A DNA stretch of 64,000 nucleotides from Dreissena polymorpha. Lineage: Eukaryota; Mollusca; Bivalvia; Myida; Dreissenidae. The translations under genes and the position numbers were made by a program. This document shows positions 26,101-64,000 of the stretch, one piece after another. Numbering within the stretch: position 1 is the first letter of the stretch; every line of letters begins with the position of its first letter. The DNA lies in NCBI RefSeq assembly GCF_020536995.1, contig NC_068359.1:67138726-67202725 (forward strand), written 5' to 3'. The notes below the pieces were generated by a model. The model had not been told where the DNA came from, did not search any database, and was given only the letters and a program-made list of their open reading frames with translations.

Positions 26101-27900
26101 ATTGTAAAAGTTAAAACATTTACTTGTCAATGAAAGCAACACACGATAAAAAAATAAATAATTGTTTCAAACAAATTTAAACATTTTCTTATCGCCTATC
26201 GCGAGCAATTATTAAATGTTAACTTTTTTAACAGATTAAAAATAATGTACTAAATAATGCTCGGGTTCTTATTGTATTTCAGACCTACCGTTGATGGTAG
26301 AACGCATACATTGCAAATCTATTTTCAGATAGGATAACTAATCGTTTTTATAAACTAATAGTCGCAACAAATAGAATTAAACAGAATTAAAACACTTGGA
26401 ATTATTTAAAAAAAGTGAAAGTGGCGAAACAAAGTGGAACAATGTAATGTGAAATAATATAGAAACCTAATTCTCACGACATCCACGTGCAGTGAAAGCA
26501 ATAATTTGAATTCAAATAATATACACTCGATTACAAACCTAGATTTGAAATAAGCTCATCATGACATCTTATGATAAACATCAAAGTCCCCGACGCTTGA
26601 TCCAGTCCGTTTAGAACTATAAGAAGTTTAACCTACTTAAAATAACAATAATACTAATAATTATAATAATAATAATAAGTATTATTATAAAAATGATTAT
26701 TATCATCATTAGATATTTCAATTATTGTTATAGTAAGCAATAGTACATCGAAATCCAAAACCGACCTGGCTGCATATTCAGCTCTGATTTTTGATCGACA
26801 TTAAAAAGCATTTGATAGGCACCACAATGCAGCATAAGCTCAAAATATTAAGTACAATACGAAATAAAAGTATTTCAAATTAAATACAGACCTTAACGCC
26901 TTTGATCGACAGTAGATTTCGCGATACTCGTTCTTTCCTTTGAGAACAATAAGTATAAAACATTACTCAAAATCAAGATTTGACCTCAGATGTAAATTGA
27001 AATACTTTTTCATACACCGCATTCCCGCGACATCAGCATTTAATTTCTTTATTAAGAACAAGAAAGCCATTAATTCAAAGCATCAAAGAGGCGCCATTAA
27101 AAGGTGAATATTTTTTCAAAATAAAACAATATTAGGCCTGATCGTTGGACATTAATAACTCAATCAGACTACTCAATCGATTATATAACGACACTAAGTT
27201 TCAATAGTCGTTTAGAAGATAATTACCCTATGCAAAATTAAACAATGCTTACAAACAAACGCAATCAAAATTTAGCCACAATGCTTATCCTTTGAACTTA
27301 TACTCTAAGGTGCCCTATAATCACTCATAATAATATTCCCAATAAAACCAGTGGGAGCTTTTAACTTGAAGGTACCTTAAGGCTGGTGGTCTCGCAATAG
27401 TACGATAGTTTCAACCTCGTTGATTTTTGATAACCTCAATACGCAAGTATATTACGAGACCTCGTAAACAGGTAGGTGCATTAAGTTATTAGCACACAAT
27501 CGACCTCATTGCGATATCGTAAACACTAATTGGAAGCAGATCGATGCACATGAATGTCTATTGGTTATTTAATCATTTATAATCTGGTTTTCTGAAAATT
27601 ATTCAATATCAACAATAGCAATTATTACATGTATATTGTAATATGTTAATGTTGATTTGACCCACGATTGATGGCTTAAACAATGATGTTCTTTTACTCC
27701 ACAATTATTATGAAAGTGCTACTTTACATGGATGTCAGCTTGATTAGATAACATTATAGGGAAAAATGTGTTAAACATGCGTGTATGAAAGGGAATTTAT
27801 TGAATTGACTGGCATAATAGAATTTCACATCAGTCTATGCTCCTATAACGTATGTTTTAAATCTTGACGGAGGCGTTTTAATATAATAAAGCCTTGAGAG
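23117..27900. other. No gene seen (long AT-rich stretch)
   Basis: No domain, splice-consistent exon or transposon motif was recognised over about 4.8 kb. An AAT-type simple repeat lies near 26640-26715. An imperfect inverted repeat (GTGGGACAATATATT arms) lies at 25872-26024, and the 116-codon minus frame across it resembles nothing known. Confidence 0.35.
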
Positions 27901-27984
27901 ATCTAAAAAAATCTGTTGGATTATAAAGGTGCACTGGGCTCTGATGTTTGTGCTTTTATCCCCACGTTTTTTCGGAGAAAGTGG

Positions 27985-29030
27985 GGATTATGTGGTTATT
28001 TGCGCCGTCCGTCCGTCCTGGCCACTATCTCCTCCTACACTATTAGCACTAGATCCTTGAAACTTACACACATGGTAGTTATGAGCATATGTGCGACGAT
28101 GACAGCGACGGAATTTCGATCTGACCCCTGGGTCAAACGTTATGAGGGTTGGGGTGGGGCCGGGTCAGAGATTTTCCTTCGACCGCGATTCCAAAAAGGC
28201 TCATTACTACTGTGTCCCTTCAGATATTGCTTTCATATTTGGTATGCATGTGTACCTAGACAAAACCTTTCCATGCGCAAACTATTTTTTACCCCTGTGA
28301 CCTTGACTTTTAACTTGGGGTCAGTGTTCAGGTTTCGAAATCTGCTATCGCGATTCGAAAAAGACCCATAACTACTGTGTGGCTTCAGATATTGCTGTCA
28401 TATTTGGTATGCATGTGTATCTTGACAAAACCTTTCCATGCGCATAAAAATTTTGACCCCTGTAACCTTGACCTTGAACTTGAGGTCAGTGTTCAGGTTT
28501 CGAAATCTGCGACCGCGATTCGAAAAAGGGTAATACCTACTGCGTCCCTCAGATATTGCTTTCATATTTGGTATGCATGTGATTCTGGACAACATCTTTC
28601 CATGAGCATGAACTTTTTGAAATTGGGGTCCGCGTTCAGGTTTCGAAATCTGTGACCGCGATTAAAAAAATATCATAACGCCTGTGTCCCTTCAGATATT
28701 GCTTTCATATTTGGTACGCATGTGTATATGGACAACACCTGTCCATGCGCATAAATTGTTTGACCCCTGTGACCTTGACTTTGAACTTAGGGTCCGCGTT
28801 TACATTTTGAAATATATTATGTGGTTATCTCCGCCATTTGTCCGTCCGTCCTGGCCCCTATCTCCGTCTACACTATTAGCAATAGAACCTTAAAACTTAC
28901 ACATATGGTAGCTATGAGCATACCGTATGTGCCACAGTACACTATTTGGAATATTGAACTGATCGCTAGGTCAAAAGTTATGGGGAATGGGGTGGGGCCG
29001 GGTCAGAGATTTTCACTAATTTGTTTAGGT
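27985..29030. repeat. Tandem-repeat element: about 165-bp units between two direct repeats
   Basis: Four units of about 145-167 bp start near 28182, 28349, 28513 and 28657. Each begins with an AATCTG..CCGCGATT.-type junction and includes CAGATATTGCTTTCATATTT and TTTCCATGCGCA. A roughly 200-bp segment before them (27985-28185: TGTGGTTATTTGCGCCGTCC... to GGTGGGGCCGGGTCAGAGATTT) is repeated after them (28818-29015). A core of roughly 160-bp tandem units recalls bivalve pearl/CvA-type elements, but that assignment is by layout only. Open frames across the units are artefacts. Confidence 0.7.
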
Positions 29031-29250
29031 TTTTTACATTAAATTCTTCATTTCTACACTCATTTACTTCAAATTGATACTGAACATCTCTTATGACAAT
29101 ACGGTCAATCTATGCATGGCCCCATTACCAACCCTAGGGCGCCCCTGGGTCAAACATGCGGTGTGGGGATACGCGTCGGCCTCTGTCGCGCAATTTCTAG
29201 TTTTTGTTGTTAGTTTTTCTAGCTCTTTTATTAAAAAGTTATATAGTGTA

Positions 29251-32200
29251 TATACTACGGAATACAGTTAGTGTCATCATGGTTACACATTAAAATCAAA
29301 AGGGCGACAATGCGACAATGCGGTAGTACGATGGCGACAATGCGATAGTACGATGGCGACAATGCGATAGTACGATGGCGACAATGCGACAACGCGATAG
29401 TACTATGGCGACAATTCGATAGTCATCGTACTGTCGTCATCGTATTATCGATTTATCGCCATCGTATTGTCGCACTGTCGATAACGTACTGTTGCATTAT
29501 CGCATTGTCGCCATCGTACTATCGCACTTTCGCCATCGTATTGTCGCACTGTCTTTATCATATTATCGCAATGTCGTTATCGTACTATCGCAATGTCTTT
29601 GTTTGTTTTATTTGTGCATACATGTCAAGCAATTTACAATTCAATGCAATCAAGGCAATAAATAACGTATAGATTGCATTATTATCATATTCAGAAACAT
29701 GCATTACATGAATGGTGCCATTTATCACAGATCCAAATAAAATAACGACATGATGTATACACAGGATAACCCGTAAAGCTTAGACATGTAAACATGAAAA
29801 AGCTTATTTCCAACGGGGTCCCTGGATTTAGTCGAACAGATCTTATAAGTGACTATAAATATATTGTTTTTTCAGTTCTTAATATATAATCGACATGATC
29901 CTACACATGATTTCTTCTACAAATTAAGTGAATCTTTCAAAAGTTGACATGATAATACACTGACACGAAACAAAACATAAAAAATAATGAATAACATAAA
30001 ATAAAACAAATCTAAAAGTAAAAATACATGGAATTCTCGTCTACCTTCATATCATTTAATAGATGTGTCTTAACAAGTTTCTTAAAAGTAAATTTCGATT
30101 CGATGGACTTTATATTATCGGGTAATGCATTCCAATCCGTAATACCATTGTAGTAAAATGAAGAACTAGTAAAGCCATCAACTTGAGGTACATAAAAATT
30201 AAATCGGGATCTATTCCCATACTGATGGACGTCTGTACATTTGACAAAATTGTCTTTCATATAGCTTGGACATTTATTGTAAAAAATCTTATGGATGTGG
30301 TTAAGCCGAAGTTGCTTGCATCTTTGCTCAACGTTAAATAAACCAAGTTCTTCAAAATTCGATACAACAAGTGATGTCCTACAATGGGAATTGTTAATAA
30401 AACGAACCATTTTATTTTGGACTATTTGTAACTTGTGCTTAAGCTGTTTCGTGAGTCCACAATACCACGAAGGGGATACATAATCTAAATGACATTGTAT
30501 TAAAGATTTACATAAGCTTTTTCTAAGACTTTTATTAAAAAAATCACGTTGTCTATATAAAAATTTAAGTCTAGAGTTAACCTTCTTGACGATGTTATTT
30601 ACAATAGAAGTACCGGACAAATCAGCATCTAGAGTAGAACCAAGATATTTTACATACGTCTGAGATTTTATAACATGATCATTACAGTGTATATGAAAAT
30701 TGTCCACCTTGGTGAGTTTACGTTTCGAACCAAAAAGAATACATTCTGTTTTGCCTAGATGGAGGGATAGCTTATTGTCAATTAACCATTTACTACAGGA
30801 CTCGAGTTCTTTGCCTAAAACTTGACTGATGGTACTTGGATCTTTATGTGAATACAAAATAGCACTGTCATCAGCATAGAGTATTAATTTACAGTTGGAT
30901 GATATACTTGTTTTCATATCAATAACGTAGGTCAAGAACAAAAGAGGACCCAGTATACTCCGTTGGGGAACACCACACACGACCGATTTGAAATCCGATT
31001 TAGCGGCATTAACATGTACAGACTGCGTCCTATCAGCTAGGTACGAGCGAAACCACTCCACAGACTCCACTCCCATCGCACGAAGCTTCCGACACAGAAT
31101 GTCATGATCTACAGTGTCGAATGCCTTCTGTAGATCTAACATAATCATACCAGTAAACAAGCCATAAGAGGTGTGTCCACGTATATGATCAGACAGGTGA
31201 ATAAGACAGGAGTCAGTGGAGTGATTCCCCCTGAATCCACTCTGATACTCATACAACAGACCGTTCTTCACTAAAAAGGATTCCAACTGGTTGTATACAG
31301 CTCTCTCTAATATTTTTGAAACAATGGACAAAATACTAACCTGTCTATAATTAGAAACCTCGGACCTATTGTCTTTCTTAAACAGTGGTTTTACCTTAGC
31401 ACTTTTTAAATCAGTGGGAACTACATTGTTAACAATAGAGCTATTTATCAAAAATGTAATATGAGTTTTGATATAAGGAGCAGAATCTTTCAAAAATCTG
31501 GCCGGGATTTCGTCTAACCCAGTAATTTTAGAACAATTAAATTTGCTTAACTCTTTGTAAACAAAATTTTCAGAAACTGTATGAAGTTTAAAAGAATTGT
31601 GAGCAGGATTTTTGTCTTTGTAAAACGATTTAAAAATGTTAGATGCTGTATTAAATAGATTTGGAGCAGTAGGAAGCTTATCAACTAGTACTGAAGCAAC
31701 AGTTGTGAAAAAATAGTTAAAATGATTGGCTAATGTTTTAGCTTCAAAACATAGGTTGCCCTCTACATTTAAAACAACATTGGGTGAGGATTTACTATTA
31801 TTGCTATGACCTAACGATTTTAAGTGAGACCACAGACTTTTAGGATTGTGTTTGTTTTCTTCTAATTGATCACAAATATATTCTGCCTTTGCTTTCTTCA
31901 CAAATCTTTGGACTTTATTTCTTTATGAACAAAACTTTTGAAAAAAATTCTTATTATTAGTTTTTTTTAAATTTGTACATAAAATAGTCCCTAATTTTAA
32001 TTAGTTCTAAAATATCGGAATCCATCCATGGCTCTGTTCTCTGCTTTAAACGAACTTCTTTGGTTGGAGCTACACTATTCAAAACTGTCAAAAATTTGTC
32101 TTTGAAAAATAACCAAGATTCTTGTACAGTGTCAGCAGTAAACATAGAATTCCAATCACAAGTGTTCAGTTTGTTAATAAAATCTTCCACAGTATAGTTT

Positions 32201-33668
32201 TTCATACACCGAACAAGAACTTTGTTGTGCTTACTTATTTTTCTTTGCTAGTTTTTCTTGTACAATATACTGGGAAATGGTCACTAAGATTTATGGGTAA
32301 AGTACCATATTGTGAAACTTTATTACTTTGATTACACAAGATATGATCTAAAATTGATGAAGTTGTTTCAGTTATTCTAGTAGGATGAGCAATCAGTTGT
32401 TGTAGGTTAAAAATGTCTAATAAAAGTGCATATTTTTTAAACAGTGATCACATTTTGTTTTTAAAACAAATATTTAAATCACCTAAATAAACCATTCAAA
32501 ATCAGATCGTAAATTCGATAAAATGTTTTCTAAATGTTCCGTAAAATCCTTTTGATTCGGAGGCCGGTAGCAAGAACAAATCAGAATAGGTTTAGTTTTT
32601 ACAATATGTATCTCAGCCCAAACCGCCTCAATAGTGTCACTGTGTAAATCAGTTCTTTCCGAAAATGCAATACTTTCATTTATAAATAAGCACACTCCTC
32701 CGCCATTACGATTTCTGTCTCTCCGGATGACATTAAAACCTGGTATACAAATTTCATTGTTTGTGATGGTATCGTCCAACCAAGTCTCAGTAATTGCAAT
32801 CACATGTACTTTACATAAACTGGCAAATAGTCTAATTTCTGACATTTTTGATAAAAGAGATCTACAATTAAAATGGACAAAATGTAACCCTTTTTGTTTA
32901 AAAACATCAAAAGAATTAAAATCACTTGTTAATTTCGTTGAGTTAAAATCACTGGAAGAGTTTGATGACGATGAATGATGATTAAAATTATCACAGTCTT
33001 GTATATCACAGGTTCCTGGATGTTCCTCCGTTGATTCCCTGAGTGATGTTTCTCCAGGAAGAAGATTAAAAGTACACTTGTTACAAGTAAAATTAAAAGA
33101 TATGTTTTCACTGGATGCTTTGATAAAGTCTGCGTCTGTGATGAAGCCTGTGCATCTTATATGTGTTTTTGCTTTACACTGAGTGCAACTAACTGCTTTG
33201 CTCGAAGCAATTACACCGCTTATTACAATGTCGACAATCGCCTTCCGGTACACAAACTATTCTTATTGCAGAAACAAAATATATGACTTTATAAAGATTT
33301 ACTTTGAATGAGGTTAGAGTTATAATGAACTCAAATTCTTATTAAGTTATATAATGGGTATTGATGTAAGGTTTGCCGAACTGTAAAGTATTTTTAAAAG
33401 TGGCTCCATCTAGTAAAAAATACGATGTGCGCATGTGTACCGGAAGACAATAGACGACAATGCGACATTACGATGACGACAATGCGACAGTGCGACAATA
33501 CGCGTTGTCGCATTGTCGCCATCTCTCTATCGCATTATCGCCATCGTACTATCGCATTGTCGCCATCTTACTATCGCATTGTCACCATCGTACTATCGCA
33601 CTATCGCATTGTCGCCCTCTGGATTTTAATGTATAACAACAATGGCCTAACGGTATTCCGTAATATGC
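29251..33668. repeat. Palindromic foldback-like element with satellite arms, interrupted by a LINE
   Basis: The outer arms are inverted copies: 29251-29310 (ACTACGGAATACAGTTAG... CATTAAAATC... GGGCGACAATGCG) mirrors 33610-33668. Inside each arm lie arrays of a roughly 20-22-bp unit like GGCGACAATGCGATAGTACG (29302-29597 and 33453-33620), and each array flips orientation in its middle. The CR1-like LINE at 29598-33440 sits inside the arrays. Confidence 0.75.
29598..33440 (-). mobile_element. CR1-like LINE, nearly full length
   Basis: From the 5' side on the minus strand there is a PHD-like zinc finger (CTQCKAKTHIRCTG...CNKC) at about 33060-33210. The endonuclease follows (FNCRSLLSKMSEI, AITETWLDD, DRNRNGGGVCLF) at about 32500-32900, with its end (INLSDHFPVY) near 32280. 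The reverse transcriptase is a 629-codon uninterrupted frame at 30012-31901 with LFKKDNRSEVSNYR, QSGFRGNHSTDSC and LYADDSAILYS. The layout fits the CR1/Jockey group. Frame breaks lie between 32206 and 32482 and between 31902 and 31956, so it is inactive but young-looking. The 3' end is A-rich (AATAAAACAAACAAAG) and abuts satellite units. Confidence 0.9.
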
Positions 33669-35102
33669 TGTATGTATCACTGAAAGATGTCTGCTAGTGT
33701 ATAATATGAAGGTTGCGTCATGATCGCGCAGCAAATGCCTCCTTACGAAATTCCATTGTTCACAATAATGCTATTGACTGTATTGGCATGGACAAGCGTA
33801 AAACTCGCAATGATATTCGACTCATATTCGACATATTGAATAACGATATAGCGCTCGCGATCTCCGGAAAATGTGCATTTGCTCTCCCACATGAGGCATT
33901 AACATAAACATATTCATCGCACTTTAATCGCACACACTACAATCAAAACGTCTAAGCAACAAACAATTATTACAATCGCATAAAAAGCGTACAGTAACAT
34001 TTTAAATGTAAGCTAGTAATATAAGATTGTAAGGAACATTTGCGACGCCCACTTTTTGCTTCAATCCAAAATAGCGCCGCGAATAAATGATCACTAAACA
34101 TTATACGTTAAAGTTGTTTATGCAACAATAATACAGGCTGTATGTGAAAGATTTTTTGCATAAATGCACAGATGACGAACGAATGCAACGCCCACATCAT
34201 ATTAAATAAAAATGACCATTTGCAAAACTAACAAATTTCGATTGTTGAACATATTTATCACGGAAACGCCTACCACGGAAATCAATCGGGTAACTCCGGT
34301 GACAGTTTGAATCATTATATAGTAATTTAAAGTCGTGTCGTCCAAAACAATAAATAAATGTCTGATTATAACAACTAAAACAGCTGTTACATTGTAATTA
34401 GTTGGTTTCCTTAGCACACCGACATTCGTCAGGGAGAACAAAAGTTGCGGTAGACTTTTTATTGATGAGTTATCTAATCATGCACATGAAAAATGTGGCA
34501 CATGTATTTTTATTACAAATGCATCTCCGATGGAAGTTAATCTTGATAAATCTGCGAAAATTGTTTTCTTAATGAATGACAATCGGAAAAAACACTTTTC
34601 GAAACCTTAACTTCGCAAATGTAAGTATCTTTTAGAAGTGCCTTTTTGAGATTGATCATGCGATTTAAAAATGCGCATTACTTATTTTTAATTAACAGTT
34701 TTTATTTGGTTTTAATGCTATTATTCGCATTTCGTTCATTTATTATTTTTGATCAAAATCGGCTCTTATTTAATTTCCCATGGGATATTTTTCCATGGAC
34801 ATTGTCATTATATTTGCAGATGAGAACATAATCCCATAGGAATTATGGAATGATAATGTAATCAAACATGATTTTAGGGCTTAATTATCGTTTACATTTT
34901 TTAATGAAATAAGAAAATCCCATACGGAAAAATGTAAAAACAATGATATTATTTTTAGAGACTTATTCATTTAGTCAGCAAAACTAAATTTTATCAAATG
35001 ATGAACAATCGACGGGTTTTTAATGCCGTTAATGTCTGAAAATGGGATGTTTTTTATCATATTCTAAACTGGCGAAAATCTTACTTTTTAAATGAGGTAA
35101 AA

Positions 35103-35133
<31 letters not shown>

Positions 35134-36379
35134 TTAATAATAATTTGCATAGTAATAATAATAGTATTTTACTGATCAAATGTTCAAATGAGTTTAGGTC
35201 AGAAAACCGCAAGACATATGTAAACATATGTAAAGACATAAGTTAAAAAAACGGCGTTTAAAAGTAGTTGATAATCACGAAATATATAAATCATTGAACT
35301 GTTTTTATCTTTATTAACCATAAGAGAAAAATAAAAAATAAAACCATACATGTTATAGAAACAAAAAAACATACACATTAATTATTATATTTATAAAAAA
35401 ATTAAAGAAAAAATATATATTAAAAGAGAAATTAAATACGCCTTTATACAAATACTATTAATATAAAAATAAAACACCAACATACTTTTTGTAAATCAAA
35501 ATATATATCTGACAAGGATACACATTGCATAAGTATTTTGTTTAGGCAAAAAAACGATTGTGGTAATCTACTAGACAACTGATTTGCATGTACAGTCAAA
35601 TGTTCGGACTGTTTCACGATCAAACTTTCATTGCAAAATCTACTCCCAAACTCAGTCAACAAAGAACTGATACAAAACCACAGTCCAGATTGTTATAAGT
35701 AAAGTTCATGTCCTTTGTCGTTTTTTTATAAACATTATATCATAATCTAAAACAGCATACTGTATTGAAAAGCTCTTCATTGCAAAGGTAAAAGCGGTAA
35801 AATATTGAGTATAAATTACCAAAAAAAAACAAGAACAAAACTTTAACAATGTATTTGCACTAAATATTCACTACTTTTCAAACTGTTCAAACTCCATAAA
35901 TACATCTCACCATAATACAAACAATTATATTAAAAGCGGTCATGCATAATTGAATAAGGTTCGCCACTATGATACAGCCCAATGATCACGAATACAACAC
36001 TTATGAAATCAATCATATGAGTAGAGCCGCCTTGTACTTTGTATTGACTCTCGCTTCTATGTGGACACACTGACACTGTGTTAAGTAGATTTCTAAAATT
36101 AAAAAAGATAACCAATCGCGAATATATTTTGCAATATAATTTAAACTAAATATTATTTCTACATGTATGCGTTTCTTTGCAATTAGACAGAGTGATAAAC
36201 GTTTGATTCAAGTATATTATCGACTACTTATTTTACAAAAACAAAATAAGTGCAAGAAATCGTTCGACAGGGATATTCGTTTACAAACAAACTTATGTCA
36301 ACCTAGCGCCTCAATATCAGTTAACACGTTAAATGAATGGAATAGGGTTAGTTGAATGTATCGGTTAACGTAATACACA
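33669..36379. other. No gene seen
   Basis: AT-rich stretch between the foldback element and the receptor stop codon; part is presumably the receptor's 3' UTR. It holds an (AAT)n microsatellite at about 35107-35163. No domain was recognised in any frame. Confidence 0.35.
35107..35163. repeat. (AAT)n microsatellite
   Basis: A run of AAT units with minor interruptions. Confidence 0.9.
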
Positions 36380-61972
<25,593 letters not shown>

Positions 61973-64000
61973 CTGAAAAACATATTAAACCGCATTCGAA
62001 ATCGGGATAATTTTTGCCCCCATACTTGTTAGTGTCCCAACATAATGTTAAAGGTAACTCATATAGAGTTCCTTTTGAAAATAAAGAAAGCTGTAAATCC
62101 TAATATCACACCGTCGTTTCAATATATTTTCGTCAGTGAACGCACGAGTGAACAGCCAATAGAGATGGTTACATACATATAGTTTGCATCTCTTTCTTTT
62201 ATATAATATACATTTGGTATAAAGGTTGATACATACGAGATGTAACAAACATTAATGTTCTACATCAATTGACTAACAAATCAAAGGTCGGAGTCAAAAT
62301 TGAATATTTTACTTAGTAGCATAAATATAATGCAGTAATATGTGGTGTACACCAGTATATAGTATGCCATCCGAAGGATCTTGTAGTGGACGCTTCATCT
62401 GTCCGTTCTAAGTCGAAAATGTTTGGATATCATGTTGTCTTTTAATTTACCCCAATAATTGCATCCATAACCAATTCCATCCAAGATTTTCATTTCAATA
62501 AATAATGGCTGCATGTTTGTTCTCAGGGAACGGGGAAGATGCATTAAAAACAAAAATCATGATTAAGATTGACACACTTAATCAAACGTGACAAACGTCT
62601 GTATTGAAATATTATATTGAAGTTTTTGGTGTTGTAAAATGTGTTTGCTATTGAAGCGAAAAGATCTTAATAGGTTCAGAGCTCCAAAAACCGATGTTTA
62701 CACTATTCTTTTAATTTACACTACCAAGGCAGTGATTAAAGTTTGATTCATTGTTATGTGTTTGTTATGTTATGAAGGCATATCCAGTATATAAGTTTTT
62801 TTGTGTCACACTGTTTTGCAATTAATTCTAAAACATGGTTTCCTTTTTTCTGAAGTTTAAGTTTGTTAAAATAGTGTACTTAACAAACAGATTACTTTAT
62901 TACATTTAATGTGAATGCGCACGTACGGCAAAATAATTATGTAAAACGGTTAAAAAACTTAAATTCTGTATACACTCGGTCATTCAGCCCTTTAATTATA
63001 TATCATTTCGTCAAAAATTTGACGAGGCGAAAATTTAAGTCAGAAAACATTTTTAAATGAAACAAAACATGCATCAAATACATCTCGTATTATTAAAAGG
63101 TTGTATTCACATTTATTGTAGGAATAATGAATCCCAGAAACACGACCATTACAGAAATTCTAGCAGTCGAAGCTTCCAACAGCCCATAATAATTCTAAGT
63201 TTTACCTTACTTTACAGAATAATCACCACGACAATGCATAGACATTTATGATAAGGATTACTATCAAAATGTACACTGCTGCAGATAGAGTCTCAAAGTA
63301 GTCATGATTACTTGTCACAATGTCCCATGGGTGAAAAAATGTATTTGTCTAATGATCGAACAACGAAACAGATATCACCAACAAGGCACATATTACAATA
63401 CTGACACGTCATGGATTCGGTAAAGAAATGTAATAACGACCCAACAACTCGTTTCCATGGCATACTGTTAATACGCACAGACACTTTTTTAAACATTACG
63501 CAGACGGTGTACACAATTTAACCTTTTTTTTTATTATCAAGCATTGGTCAACAAACGGATATTGGCGATTATCTTTGTTCAGCGAGACATCTAAAAAATA
63601 ATTCGTTTGTCAGTTTTGACAGTATTTATATCTAAATATCATCACACAGTGTTTGAGATTCTGCATCTCGCATTGATCTACCAAAGGGATATAAACCAGA
63701 TCTTATCAGTCATGGACCTGTAAATGAGGGTGAAAATAATATAAATTTCTCGTCAGTTTGTTTTATTGTATATTTTCTCATATTCCGGTCAGTATATTTA
63801 TGTCATGTAAACTTTTCAATATCGCTACATGCCCTTTACCAATCGAACAATATCGTATTTGTATTGGAAAGCATAACTCAAGTTGTATTTGTATTATTTT
63901 GACCCAAGTTGTATTTATTTAATTTGTTGTATGTAGTATGCGTTTGATTGTGTGGAATCGTTGGATAACTAGTAACATTTTATGCAAGAACGACCGCGTA
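61973..64000. other. Upstream intron or flank of the receptor; no exon recognised
   Basis: The first visible exon needs an upstream exon ending in phase 1, but none with SRCR, CCP or signal-peptide character was found here. The sequence is AT-rich without clear repeats. Confidence 0.4.

Noticed and set aside
25792-26142. 116-codon minus-strand frame as a gene
   Set aside because: No domain, no splice partner, and it overlaps an inverted repeat; not supportable as coding.
27916-28893. Open frames of 151, 92 and 69 codons with similar protein stretches
   Set aside because: They are translations of the same tandem repeat unit in different frames, not a gene family.
29298-29600. Regular short repeats suggesting a CRISPR-like array
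   Set aside because: There are no unique spacers; units are contiguous, variable and flip orientation, and the genome is animal.

Overview
The window looks like an intron-rich, AT-rich invertebrate nuclear genome, most likely a bivalve mollusc. The evidence is split genes with GT-AG introns, a 7TM adhesion receptor with SRCR and sushi domains, several LINE families, a Ty3/gypsy LTR element, a hAT relic, and tandem-repeat elements of a bivalve kind. No bacterial-style operon, CRISPR array or intact tRNA/rRNA gene was seen. The species is not determined.

The main host gene is on the minus strand, from 61972 (5' side, continuing out of the window) to its stop at 36380. I placed 31 exons by splice sites, phase and domain logic. 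Joined, they stay in frame for about 1,212 codons and read: CCP, linker, SRCR, CCP, linker, SRCR, CCP, SRCR, CCP, a hormone-receptor-like (HRM) module, a GAIN domain with a complete GPS motif, seven membrane helices and a short tail. This is an adhesion GPCR (class B2) with a scavenger-receptor/complement-type ectodomain. I know of no such ectodomain in the vertebrate adhesion GPCR families.

A second, broken copy of the GAIN-to-tail half lies on the plus strand at 6917-20638, so the two copies are tail to tail. It keeps introns and exon phases. It has three in-frame stops, lacks the TM3, TM4 and TM5 exons, and is split by a roughly 9 kb gypsy element (10315-19360) whose LTR touches the TM2 exon.

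Layout: 1-3019 degenerate L1/Tx1-like LINE, itself hit by a TTAA-flanked element carrying a tRNA-like Pol III promoter (1779-2281); 3798-4290 TG-rich tract; 6917-20638 receptor pseudogene with the gypsy insertion; 21152-21900 hAT relic; 22763-23116 small inverted-repeat element; 23120-27900 no gene seen; 27985-29030 tandem-repeat element; 29251-33668 palindromic satellite-like element containing a nearly full CR1-like LINE; 33670-36380 no gene seen; 36380-61972 the receptor gene, whose introns hold a hairpin, three CRE octamers, a TA microsatellite and a LINE fragment; 61973-64000 upstream sequence with no exon seen.
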